Both the position numbers and the translations under genes were made by a program. DNA of 64,000 bases from Fusibacter paucivorans (GTDB lineage: Bacteria; Bacillota; Clostridia; Peptostreptococcales; Acidaminobacteraceae), in NCBI RefSeq assembly GCF_018390735.1, contig NZ_JAHBCL010000006.1, positions 62,001-126,000 on the forward strand. Reading direction: 5' to 3'. Positions 50,401-59,315 of the stretch are shown here, piece by piece (position 1 is the stretch's first letter; every line of letters starts with the position of its first letter). The notes under the pieces were generated by a model. It was not told the DNA's origin and made no database searches. It worked only from the letters and a program-made list of their open reading frames with translations.

Positions 50401-53400
50401 ACATAATTAAATTCAATGTACTGATTGTGCGTTCCTGCCCAACTTCCCGTCGAAACGCAAAATGTACCCACGTTTGCAGGTGCCAGCATGTGATCGTAGT
50501 TCATGTAAAACGGCGCATAATAATCTGTATCACCATTTTTATCTTCTACAGGGTAAGCCGCCCCCTCATCAATCGTTATATTCATGGTATTCTGTGGTGC
50601 GTGATTTACAAATTGACTGCCCTGTACAATATTTGAAGCGTTAATATTATCGTCTTGATAACTAACAATCGTATCTTGACCTGTTTTGACATTGTAAGCA
50701 TGGTAATAACCTTGGAAGTAGTATAAAACACTATCCGGCATATCCTTATAAGCTGCAATCCACGGTCTGGACTGGTCATCATAGGTTAGATCAAAATCTT
50801 GTACCTTATGCCATTTTATCTGAAAGTCTTTTGTGATTTCGACCAGTGCATACGCTGTAATTGAATAATCTCTTTTATAGTAAAAGTAGTATTTTTGCAT
50901 GTAGAAGATTGATGCGTCAGGATTTTGTGTAATCATGTCATTGTATGATGTCACCGCATGCTCGCTTGCAGGATACGAATAAATGCTCGATGTATAAGCA
51001 AGCATATCATTAACGCTATAAACAGGTGAATCACCGTAATTAAAGAAATTAGCAGGGCACCAATGGGAAGGTGTAATAACCTGTCCCGTATCTAAGTTAG
51101 TAATTTTACAGCCAAGCAAAAATTCTTCAGGGTAATCTCCCACTGTCATATAGACCTTGTTTGAATATCCCGTCGTATACCCTAGAGGCGCTGAGACGCC
51201 ATACAGCGAATCGGTACTCAATCCTTGAGACGATACCATTTCGTAACCCACTGGTTGATTGACAATTTCAAAACTGTCAATGAAGATGTTCTCTGATTTC
51301 AGTTGCGTTGTTAATGAGCCATTGATATAGGCCGTCAGCATTTCAGGGCTAAGGCCACTGTTCCCCGTTTGAAGCTTCAAATTGATGTGTTTGGGCGCTT
51401 TCACCGTTACCGCTGTACTTGGCGGGATGTTGTCCACCTCAACGATATGGTTTTGATTAACAGAGCCATCGTAGGTACTGTCATATAGATAAACGGCACT
51501 GCTTTCCATGCCGGGCATTGGTGTGTAGGTTTCTGCAACAGAAAGTGCTACATAGTATTTGCCCACACTGGATACGTTAAATGAATAATCCTTGTTTTCT
51601 GAACCGTCTGCATTTCTTTTCGGCGCACCCCAATAGGCGATATGTTGCACTTCATCATCAAACCGATTATCACCGTCGTGATCGTACCAGTAAGATACTT
51701 GAATGGAGCCAATAGCATCACCATCTTTGGATGTACTTTCATTTAATACCGAAATGGTTGCCGTGTTGCTGTTCGATGGGTCGCGATAGACTTTATTCAC
51801 TACCGATAAAGCAGCTTCCGGCGGTTCATCCGGTGTAATGGTAATGATTTTACTTGCCTGTCCTTCATAGCCAAGAGTGTTTTTCAGTGTGACGGACGTG
51901 TTAATCGTTCCCGCTGTTGGTACACCAAAATCAAACTTTCGGCTGCCGTCAGGATCGGCAGGCGAATAGACGCCCGATGCCGCATTAACGGTGCCGCTTG
52001 AAACCCACCAATCCGTTTGACTGTCTACAATGGGAAATTTATCGGGGCTGTCCGACTGCATGCTCGATACGGTAATCTTACGGTATGGTTTGAGCTGTCC
52101 TTCGGTATGTATAACGGCATCGACTGTGGGCGGCAGTACCATTGTTGTATCTTCACCATAGCCACTGTAGCCAAGGGTATCAATGGCAACCCCTGTAAAG
52201 GTCTGTTCACCTTCCCTTGTAAATTCATACTGTTTATTCAAATAGCCATCGGTTGGATGTTCAACGGCTATGTCAGTGCTCCCATCATTTAAGATAAGAT
52301 AGTCCAGTGCGCCCGTGACGCTGCTCCCACGTACTGTTATCCCCTTTGTATCACCGACCTTTGCCGTTTTGGGGGCATTGACTTTGACTTCCGGCGGCTT
52401 CGGCTCACCCACCACAACGGTCATATCATCACCACTTGCCTCTAGGACGCGGCCGTCTTTCAGCGTGACATCGACGGTAACGTTCCAAGGCTGTTTAATC
52501 TTTTTATCTGGGTTGTCGGCAAAAGGCGCACCATCAATGGTTCGATGAAATGTCACGGTAGGATTAATGACACTGGCATATTGACATTCCCCGTCAAGCC
52601 ACACGGCAATATTCGCTACATTTGCAGTGGTAACTTTATAAAGTGAGATGTCAGCAGTGATGCTGACATCGACATCACTGCCGCTTGATGTTTTATACCG
52701 CGGATTTGCCGTTACAAGACAGCTCGCTGTGGGGACAGCAGGTTCTTCTACGGTAACGATGACTTTTCGCGTGAGGTTTCCTGACTTTTTCGGGTCATTT
52801 TTAAAAATGGTATCCAGTACGTAACTGCCGCTGATTTCAACTTCTTGTGTGCCTACCACCAGTTCACTTCTGTTAATGCGCACGGTTCTGTTAACCGTCT
52901 TTCTCAGTACAGAAAATGCCGCTTCTGCGCTGTCAATCACACTGCCATCTTTGCTGATACTGGCTTCAAACTGTTTGACATGCTCTTTTTTCATATATTG
53001 ATTGTCCGGTACAATGACTGCCGTATACGAGGTATTCACTTCAACAAATTGCTGATCGGATGCCATTGTAACGGCAATGTCATTGTTTTGAAGATTCAGC
53101 GTTAACCATTGATCGACGCGTGCATTTGATGCCATGCCGTCGCCAATCCACGTTTGATAATATTTACCGCGCTCCGTTCGCACAGAAAAGTTCGTATACC
53201 AACCGCCAGCTGTAAGCAGAAGGGTGCGCTTATAGCTATCTGTGACGCCATCAATGGGATAAGCATTCAGCGCACCCATTGACCGCGTATTGTTGATCGT
53301 TTCAACGGTGTACTGTGTATTGATATCGTTTGGATTTGTATTAATACCATTGCCGCCGATCCAGTGTGCGGTCATGTATTCACGTAAGTTTCCGTCTTTA

Positions 53401-53882
53401 ACAACTTGCCACGAAGCAGGTGCACCTTTTACATCGGAATATTCTTCAATCCACTTATTTTTATCTGATAACGGCGCATCTGGTGGATAGTAGGCATTAG
53501 TGACAACTTCGCCGCTTGCACTATAACCTAAATAACGATAGCCTGTTGTACCCGTCTTTTTATCATTATAGATTTCTTCTGCTGAGCTGTTTTCATGGGG
53601 ATAGCCAACAGGAAGCGAATCGTAGTTAATTATCTTTTCATTGCCGTAGACAACAAGGCCGTATTTATCGTAATCGGCTTTGTTGATATATAGCGTTTTG
53701 CCTGTGCTGAAATTATCAACTTTAAGTGGCAATGATTGCGCCACTATGAAATCCTCAAATGATGCATAGCCGCTATAATTTACCGAATAAGTAAATAATG
53801 GCGATTCGTCAGCGGCGGCACTAATGGGGACACTGCTTATAAGCAAGGCAACAATTAAAATCATGGATAGATATTTTTTCAT
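47442..53882 (-). CDS. very large secreted protein (2146 aa) with signal peptide and C-terminal tandem Ig/cadherin-like repeats
   Basis: MKKYLSMILIVALLISSVPISAAA signal peptide; single uninterrupted ORF; C-terminal repeats starting N[DTSL]PP. Confidence 0.85.
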   Translation of the reverse strand: MKKYLSMILIVALLISSVPISAAADESPLFTYSVNYSGYASFEDFIVAQSLPLKVDNFSTGKTLYINKADYDKYGLVVYGNEKIINYDSLPVGYPHENSSAEEIYNDKKTGTTGYRYLGYSASGEVVTNAYYPPDAPLSDKNKWIEEYSDVKGAPASWQVVKDGNLREYMTAHWIGGNGINTNPNDINTQYTVETINNTRSMGALNAYPIDGVTDSYKRTLLLTAGGWYTNFSVRTERGKYYQTWIGDGMASNARVDQWLTLNLQNNDIAVTMASDQQFVEVNTSYTAVIVPDNQYMKKEHVKQFEASISKDGSVIDSAEAAFSVLRKTVNRTVRINRSELVVGTQEVEISGSYVLDTIFKNDPKKSGNLTRKVIVTVEEPAVPTASCLVTANPRYKTSSGSDVDVSITADISLYKVTTANVANIAVWLDGECQYASVINPTVTFHRTIDGAPFADNPDKKIKQPWNVTVDVTLKDGRVLEASGDDMTVVVGEPKPPEVKVNAPKTAKVGDTKGITVRGSSVTGALDYLILNDGSTDIAVEHPTDGYLNKQYEFTREGEQTFTGVAIDTLGYSGYGEDTTMVLPPTVDAVIHTEGQLKPYRKITVSSMQSDSPDKFPIVDSQTDWWVSSGTVNAASGVYSPADPDGSRKFDFGVPTAGTINTSVTLKNTLGYEGQASKIITITPDEPPEAALSVVNKVYRDPSNSNTATISVLNESTSKDGDAIGSIQVSYWYDHDGDNRFDDEVQHIAYWGAPKRNADGSENKDYSFNVSSVGKYYVALSVAETYTPMPGMESSAVYLYDSTYDGSVNQNHIVEVDNIPPSTAVTVKAPKHINLKLQTGNSGLSPEMLTAYINGSLTTQLKSENIFIDSFEIVNQPVGYEMVSSQGLSTDSLYGVSAPLGYTTGYSNKVYMTVGDYPEEFLLGCKITNLDTGQVITPSHWCPANFFNYGDSPVYSVNDMLAYTSSIYSYPASEHAVTSYNDMITQNPDASIFYMQKYYFYYKRDYSITAYALVEITKDFQIKWHKVQDFDLTYDDQSRPWIAAYKDMPDSVLYYFQGYYHAYNVKTGQDTIVSYQDDNINASNIVQGSQFVNHAPQNTMNITIDEGAAYPVEDKNGDTDYYAPFYMNYDHMLAPANVGTFCVSTGSWAGTHNQYIEFNYVERAEQNYIYLRQLFDAGVWAYNVQTKNYFYTNTKNQLEKLSENTYYVLLGSDDFSYISANESNQLANLITQKQLITTNQSDKLGSALRMSQYTELGNALINLQDQGSAEAETILVTVGDPLSIASLYHDYENDARYDFRADIVHTDPYYYENSMGVSGYHNTQFRGDEIIFDKVGKYDMDFYVRDNPVGKNDALDKYRYWSRDKMHQTVLVHRKPVADFYYNWNPQAFEDLSYDYDHKSDPDRGIKQIEVQYRLNSEPWQPGILPTGYAGISGTYMRLRAKDVEGVWSDWTEKTIATPPPQHYLLSITADLQSSNAGNPLTAFRPGNYVQWYNINVRDSGRFQPEHRLEIRLLESNGLPVENVPMMVVDDYSKISGNFYDWNWQPQDFYIPDVVGLENKTYQMEIAMVSTITGERHYVRKDITLYANDPPSLSASLAATALYQGRDNVVYLNVSDPNLDNLSLSVEVKKDGEVYLSKSYMKSYPYDTTTLTLPNLETGNYAVTATVNDGAATATQILVFTVIPNTPPAVAVNVASLYLFETDTNTAFVSVYDAEGDDLALDVTVLKDGTVYRTFSYNKTSPYTDEVITLNNLSAGTYTVRAFAADDYGNATATATFPVYVNSPPYITAEIAFPEVLDGDSNTLTTHLTDIDPQNLFVQTELYKEGVLYSRQNTTVAPVGGIYSDVLFTFPNLPIGSYLGQVAAWDGYATSNYVNYSFNVIPRNLPPSVTVGVTPETLYAGQKATVAMLFDDGDHEPLTVTLTVIKDGTTYDVSTFPVAWLGTQYEMIKKSYDNLPEGTYTAKAVVSDGTATDEDVKTFIVQPLHISDFEITGAWNHWDGRTDYRGIYLTPNAHRFLSLETVTFHASVQGLPETVAVMLSPELMAMTYTDPYGVVYEYEELVGYDVSFPLALSMVSYDEASAMSNWEGTYLLPLAPSTLSWEDIRKRSPYEAELTASQELSSVKASIDDVEITGNIYDRISLQPVY
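47935..49121 (-). repeat. four tandem ~100-aa Ig/cadherin-like protein repeats within giant protein
   Basis: Repeats begin NDPPSLSASL, NTPPAVAVNV, NSPPYITAEI, NLPPSVTVGV, each with internal ...KDGxxY... and ...LxxGxYxxxAxxxDG.... Confidence 0.8.
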
Positions 53883-53902
53883 TTAATGACTCCTTAGCGA
53901 AT

Positions 53903-55327
53903 CTAATGAATCGTAAAAAAGATGTGCAACGGGGCATCAGATTTTGAAATAAGCGGCACGACAACATCAACATTACCAATGGTTTTCACCGCGTCGTAAT
54001 CAGGATAATTGTTACGTCCAAAATTGACATAGTAATTCGTATGTGTTTGTTGCACGTAATCCGCAATTTCAGCACCATACACCTCACCAAAAAAGGCCTT
54101 AACAGATTCTTTCAAAGGTGTCATATAACGGTCATCATATCCCTGTTTCCAGTATGTTTCTGTTCTTTCCGTATCATCATCATAAAGCCTATTGATGGTT
54201 AGCTCTACCGTGGCACCTTTTTTGGTTTGTGATGCCTTGTATGTTTTGGTATCTAAATAATGATCGTGATGTATTACAAATTGGAAGTATGGAAAATTAT
54301 TATAGTAATCCAGTTTGTTGCCAAGTGCTACTAATATGAATTCTTGTTGGCCACTTACGCCTTCCAGTGGACTTCTCGTCGTATAAAGACCTGAAAATCT
54401 TTCCAATCTCGCCATGTAGTTAAGTAAATTGTTTAATCTGGCTGTGAGATCCGGTGTATACGTATCTTTTACCACAAGGTCACCGTAACCGCCGCCGCCA
54501 TCTACAATTGTGAGGACACCATCTTCAAAGGTACTGATGGCATATTCTCTTGATAGGTGTTCTTCTTGGTATTCAGGCGATTGTGACTGCACCCACTCAA
54601 GCCACGACGAATCACCTTCAAGCGGTTTATCTTCTTCTATTGGCGTGCGCAGACTGTCATCTAGCAGTTTTGAGATCACAACACTGGCTTCGCCCCTTGT
54701 GGCATTGCCAAGCGGTTTAAAGGAACCGTCACCGTAGCCTGCGATGAAATTAAGGGCATAGGCTGTGGTGACTTCTGTTTTATAAGAAGCGGAGACATTG
54801 ACGAGATCACCAATTTGCTTTTGTGCTTTCGTCACAACGCCATCTGTGATGGCTGTGTCGCCGCCAATGGCATCATAAGCTTTTACAATAATCGATGCCA
54901 TTTCTTCTCTGGTAATAGCCGTCTCGTAGTCAGCTGCTGCCGTTGTATAATTTTCAAGCAGATTCATTTCGATGGCTTTTTCAATGTAAGGCATGCCCCA
55001 GTAGCTCCCAACTGGCGCAGTCGCATCTAGCGTGATCGTCCCCTCACTTTCAAGTGCTTTAAGCGTTAAAACGATAAATTCAATGCGTTTCAGTGTATTG
55101 TCAGGTTTAAAGGTACCGTCACCATACCCTGAGATAATGCCGCGGTCTGTCAGTGACGATACATAGCTGTTTGACCAGTGGGTGGTCATGTCGGAAAAGC
55201 CATTGCCATTAACATTAAGACCACTGTTGCTGTCCCCGTTGCCGTTATTCACCGCAAATGCAAAACCAGAAAGAAATAATACCCCTGCCATTATACCTGT
55301 TGTCACTTTGATTTTCAGATTTTTCAT
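53903..55327 (-). CDS. S-layer homology (SLH) domain-containing protein
   Basis: Signal peptide; three SLH-like repeats (WSNSYVSSLTDRGIISGYGDGTFKPDNTLKRIEFIVL; YWGMPYIEKAIEMNLL...TREEMASIIVKA; ALNFIAGYGDGSFKPLGNATRGEASVVISKL). Confidence 0.88.
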   Translation of the reverse strand: MKNLKIKVTTGIMAGVLFLSGFAFAVNNGNGDSNSGLNVNGNGFSDMTTHWSNSYVSSLTDRGIISGYGDGTFKPDNTLKRIEFIVLTLKALESEGTITLDATAPVGSYWGMPYIEKAIEMNLLENYTTAAADYETAITREEMASIIVKAYDAIGGDTAITDGVVTKAQKQIGDLVNVSASYKTEVTTAYALNFIAGYGDGSFKPLGNATRGEASVVISKLLDDSLRTPIEEDKPLEGDSSWLEWVQSQSPEYQEEHLSREYAISTFEDGVLTIVDGGGGYGDLVVKDTYTPDLTARLNNLLNYMARLERFSGLYTTRSPLEGVSGQQEFILVALGNKLDYYNNFPYFQFVIHHDHYLDTKTYKASQTKKGATVELTINRLYDDDTERTETYWKQGYDDRYMTPLKESVKAFFGEVYGAEIADYVQQTHTNYYVNFGRNNYPDYDAVKTIGNVDVVVPLISKSDAPLHIFFTIH

Positions 55328-55628
55328 TTTATGTATACTCCCCTCAAATTTAGCGTTTTCAATCGTACGCTGCCACATATGCCGCCATAAAGTGTGTTGT
55401 CTATCGTTCTAAAAAATACGCATTGCAACGTATTGCAGTTGTTGATATCATGGCGCTGTTTGATTATTTATACTATTAAAACTTTTATACATTATTATAA
55501 CATAAATACAATTATTTCCAAATCCCCAAATGCATTCTTATCTCTCTTTTTTTGCTATGTTTCTACGCATTATCATCTGAGGAATTGTAGTCGACTTCAC
55601 ACGTAAATGAATCTGTTTCTTTTGATCT

Positions 55629-55700
55629 TGTTTGTCTTATCTTGTCTTATCTGTTCTTGTCTTATCTAAAATTTTCTTATCTTGTCTTTTCGATTTTGTC
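55629..55700. repeat. degenerate 10-bp tandem repeat (CTTGTCTTAT)
   Basis: ttgtcttatcttgtcttatctgttcttgtcttatctaaaattttcttatcttgtctttt. Confidence 0.8.
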
Positions 55701-55742
55701 ATTTTTACATCGTTCTGGTTATTTAGCATCACAGGGAACGAC

Positions 55743-55787
55743 ATAAAAATAATGCCCAAATCAAAGTTTAAATCTTTGATCGGGCAT
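55743..55787 (-). terminator. terminator of ABC transporter operon
   Basis: AATGCCC..TCAAAG-tttaaat-CTTTGA..GGGCATT hairpin then ATTTTTATG on minus strand. Confidence 0.8.
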
Positions 55788-55855
55788 TATTTGATCACTT
55801 CTTTTATACTTTATTAACTATTTTTATTCAATGTCTTGGTTAATGATCGTCTCAA

Positions 55856-56935
55856 TTATTTCGTTGCTTCTTCGAAGTATTTGCTGGTAATCGTCGTATC
55901 GTCAAGTACCGCAGGCTCTGTCAGCAAGCCGTATTTGTAAGCGAGGTCTGCCGTTTGTTGGATGGCATCCATATCGATGTAGCCGATTTTTGCAGGGTCA
56001 AAACCTTCTGGTGTAACAAGTTTTGCGATTTCTTTTGCCATGTAGACTTGGTGCTCAAGCGAAACACTTTGGTCAGCATCATAAACGACTTGACCTGCCG
56101 CTTCAGGATCTGCACATGCATCTTGCCATCCTTTGATAGAGGCTCTTAAGAATCTGACGAAGAGGTCTTCGTTTTCCGCAATCCATTCATCAGTAACGAA
56201 TAGACAGTCTTCAAGCATTGCAACGCCTTCATCATTCATATCAAGGACGTTTAAGTCTGCATCCGAAAGACCTGATTCGAGCAATAAGCCGTATTCATTG
56301 TAAGTCATGGCAGAAGCTGCATCAATTTCGTCATTGAGTATTTGGTTCATGGTAAAGTCTTGTTGTACGAGTTCGAGATCTTTTTCTCTGTCGATGCCGT
56401 TTGCTTCGAGAAGTGCATAAATTTCATACTCATTGCCGCCGAACCAAGAGCCAACTTTTTTGCCGACTAAGTCTTCCGGTGATGTAATGCCTGTTTCTGC
56501 TTTAGAGACGAGAAGCATTGCGCTCTTTTGGAATACTTGTGCCACTTCTTTGAGTTCCCATCCTTGTGACTGGTACTTCAGCAAGCTCGATACCCAAGTG
56601 ACACCGACATCGGCAACGCCGTTGTAAACTTGCTGTTCAGGGATGATATCACTACCGCCCGGCAAGATTTCAATATCAATGCCTTCATCTTCATAGTAAC
56701 CTTTGGAAGCCGCCATATAGTACCCCATAAATTGTGACTGAGGCAGCCATTTGAGCTGAATCGTCATTTTGTCCATTTCTTTTGGCGTGTCCGTGGATGT
56801 TGACGATTCGGTTGTTGTTTCTGATGCAGAAGCGCTTTCTGTCGATGCAGGCGCACTCGAGCTGCACGCTGACATCAGGAGTGATACCATAAGCAGCATC
56901 ACTAACACAAGTTTTAAATTTCTCTTTTTAAACAT
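55856..56935 (-). CDS. ABC transporter substrate-binding lipoprotein, NMT1/THI5-like
   Basis: Lipobox LLMSACSSS; KMTIQLKWLPQSQFMGYYMAASKGYYEDEGIDIEILPGGSDIIP. Confidence 0.92.
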   Translation of the reverse strand: MFKKRNLKLVLVMLLMVSLLMSACSSSAPASTESASASETTTESSTSTDTPKEMDKMTIQLKWLPQSQFMGYYMAASKGYYEDEGIDIEILPGGSDIIPEQQVYNGVADVGVTWVSSLLKYQSQGWELKEVAQVFQKSAMLLVSKAETGITSPEDLVGKKVGSWFGGNEYEIYALLEANGIDREKDLELVQQDFTMNQILNDEIDAASAMTYNEYGLLLESGLSDADLNVLDMNDEGVAMLEDCLFVTDEWIAENEDLFVRFLRASIKGWQDACADPEAAGQVVYDADQSVSLEHQVYMAKEIAKLVTPEGFDPAKIGYIDMDAIQQTADLAYKYGLLTEPAVLDDTTITSKYFEEATK

Positions 56936-56956
56936 TTAAATTCCTCCCTTATTTTT

Positions 56957-57724
56957 CTATCTTTGTGAAGCATGCCACTTGATGACATTGCGTTCTAACA
57001 ATAAGATGACGATGTAAATCAAAACGCCGGCAAGTGATGCGACGACGATATACGACCAGCCCATTGCCATTTCAGCTTTTCTAAGGTTATCTTTGATGCC
57101 AAAGCCGAGACCGGCTGTTGACGTCGCAAAATATTCGCTGATAATAGCCGCAATAATGGAAGCTGCTACGTTGATTTTAAACGCCGTAAAAACATTGGGC
57201 ATACAGTTTGGCAATCGGAGCTTCTTAAAGATCACCCAGCGTTCAGCCGCCACGGAGTGCATTAAGTCCATGGAATACGGCTTCAAGGTGTTGAGTCCGC
57301 TGTATGCGTTCATGGCCATTGCAGCCATGCAGACAATGGTAACGACGCCGATTTTCTGCGCCATCCCCGTCGAAAAATACAGGTTCATAATTGGCGACAA
57401 GGCGACAATTGGCATTGCATTAAAAGCTGTGATAATGATAAGACCGCCATAGCCCCACTTCGGAAAAATCGTTGCGATCACGGCGATCATAAAGCCGATG
57501 GCCGATCCAATCATCATGCCGATAAAAGCACCTGAAAGGGTAACGCCGCAGTCTTTAATCGCCTTTGGCAAGTTCGCATGCAGTGTCTGCACGATTTCTA
57601 ATGGCACGGGAAGTTGAAACGGTTTTAAATCCAATACTTTATGGACGTATCCCATTTGCCACAGTGCTAAAAAAGCGATCCCGAAAAGCAATGGCCACAA
57701 GATATTCTTAACTTTGTTCATCAT
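56957..57724 (-). CDS. ABC transporter permease (SsuC/ThiX type)
   Basis: SGAFIGMMIGSAIGFMIAVIATIFP...ERWVIFKKLRLPNCMPNVFTAFKINVAASIIAAIISEYF. Confidence 0.9.
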   Translation of the reverse strand: MMNKVKNILWPLLFGIAFLALWQMGYVHKVLDLKPFQLPVPLEIVQTLHANLPKAIKDCGVTLSGAFIGMMIGSAIGFMIAVIATIFPKWGYGGLIIITAFNAMPIVALSPIMNLYFSTGMAQKIGVVTIVCMAAMAMNAYSGLNTLKPYSMDLMHSVAAERWVIFKKLRLPNCMPNVFTAFKINVAASIIAAIISEYFATSTAGLGFGIKDNLRKAEMAMGWSYIVVASLAGVLIYIVILLLERNVIKWHASQR

Positions 57725-58533
57725 GCCGTTTCACCCTCCTTTCCCGATTGCCATGGGAGGAAGAAATGCTCTGCATTAATCACGAGATAGTAACTGACAA
57801 TTCCTAAAATAGCACTGGTAATAACGGAAGCCCAAAAAATATCCATTGAGCTTGAATAGAGCGAATAAAGCATTTTTACGCCAATGCCGCTCTTTGAACC
57901 AAGCATGTCAACTAAGATAGAGGCCGTAACAGCCATTGGCGCGGCAATTTTTAAACCTGTAAACAAATAGGGCATCGCGTAGGGCAGCATCAGTTTTCGA
58001 TAGACATTGAATTTTGATGCCGCAATGGCATAAAGCAGCTCTTTCTTTTCTTGATCAACGCTTTTGAGACCACTGAGCATATTGACGGAAACCGGGAAGA
58101 ACGTAATGTAGGCGGCTATGATAATCCTCGAAAGATTCATATCCCTGACAATATTGAAAATAATCGGCGCCAGCCCCAATACCGGGATCATCTGTGAAAT
58201 GATGAGATATGGAAACGCAATGCGCTCCAGTGTCTTGGATAAACTCATGAGAATGGCTAAGACGACGCCAATGACAGCTCCAATGGCAAATCCCAAGAGC
58301 GCTCGCGAAAAGGTTACAGCGCTTGCTTCAAGCAGCATGCCGGCATTTTGGAACATGGTGATAAAAATCGTATGGAGAAATGGTAATTTTACCGATGCCA
58401 TCTCACTCTTCACCACGTATTTCAAGATGAAGGCCATGATTTCCCAGAATGCCAGAATACCGACTAGCCAGACGGCTGTTACCAGCCTTCTTTCATGTTT
58501 TGAGATGGTCACATTTTCACCTCCTGAAAGCAC
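57721..58533 (-). CDS. ABC transporter permease (SsuC/ThiX type)
   Basis: FSRALLGFAIGAVIGVVLAILMSLSKTLER...NVYRKLMLPYAMPYLFTGLKIAAPMAVTASILVDMLGS. Confidence 0.9.
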   Translation of the reverse strand: MLSGGENVTISKHERRLVTAVWLVGILAFWEIMAFILKYVVKSEMASVKLPFLHTIFITMFQNAGMLLEASAVTFSRALLGFAIGAVIGVVLAILMSLSKTLERIAFPYLIISQMIPVLGLAPIIFNIVRDMNLSRIIIAAYITFFPVSVNMLSGLKSVDQEKKELLYAIAASKFNVYRKLMLPYAMPYLFTGLKIAAPMAVTASILVDMLGSKSGIGVKMLYSLYSSSMDIFWASVITSAILGIVSYYLVINAEHFFLPWQSGKEGETA

Positions 58534-59285
58534 TTTCTAATCTTTGCTACGTATTCAAAGAATTCAGGTGAATCTCTGAGTTCATTGCGCCTCGGTCTTG
58601 GCAAATCAATGTCAACTACCGCTGCCAATTTACCCGGATGAGGCGTCAAGACGATGACGCGATCTGAAAGAAAAACGGATTCCGGAATATTGTGTGTGAC
58701 GAAAATAACGGTACTCTTTGTCTTGCCCCAAATCTCGAGCAAATCTTCATTGAGCTTTTCTCTTGTAAACTCATCCAGCGCCGAGAACGGCTCATCCATG
58801 AGCAGGTATTTAGGATTAAGCGCCAATGCTCTGGCAATGCCGACACGCTGCTGCATACCACCGCTGAGTTCAAATGGATATTTCTTGCCAAAGTCTTTCA
58901 GCCCTACCAAATCCAGCTTTTCATCAATCCGTGAAGTTCGCTCTTTTTTCGGAACGCCCATAATCTCCATGGGCAGACATATATTGCGTCTGACCGTTCG
59001 CCAATCGTAAAGAACCGGCTGTTGGAACACAATGCCATATTCCTGTTTGATCCGTATATCCCTCGGAGACTGACCGTCAATAATAATTTCACCGTCCGTT
59101 GGCTGAAGCAAATCGGCGATGATTCTTAAAAGCGTCGTTTTGCCGCACCCAGAAGGGCCTAACAGCGAAATGAACTCTCCTTCTTTAATATCTAAACTAA
59201 CACTGTCCAGTGCATTGATTTTTTCACCTGCATTATTGGTGTAAACCATGCTGACATCTTTTACTTGAATTTGTGTTTCTGACAT
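58509..59285 (-). CDS. ABC transporter ATP-binding protein (SsuB/ThiZ type)
   Basis: LLGPSGCGKTTLLRIIADLLQPTDGEI, LSGGMQQRVGIARALALNPKYLLMDEPFSALDEFTRE. Confidence 0.94.
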   Translation of the reverse strand: MSETQIQVKDVSMVYTNNAGEKINALDSVSLDIKEGEFISLLGPSGCGKTTLLRIIADLLQPTDGEIIIDGQSPRDIRIKQEYGIVFQQPVLYDWRTVRRNICLPMEIMGVPKKERTSRIDEKLDLVGLKDFGKKYPFELSGGMQQRVGIARALALNPKYLLMDEPFSALDEFTREKLNEDLLEIWGKTKSTVIFVTHNIPESVFLSDRVIVLTPHPGKLAAVVDIDLPRPRRNELRDSPEFFEYVAKIRKCFQEVKM

Positions 59286-59315
59286 AAGTCCCCCTTTAAC
59301 CTCGAAGGTTTTTCT

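Noticed and set aside
47582-53490. Many ORFs antisense to the 2146-aa gene
   Set aside because: Short, no SD or recognisable domain, fully contained opposite a long credible CDS; shadow ORFs.
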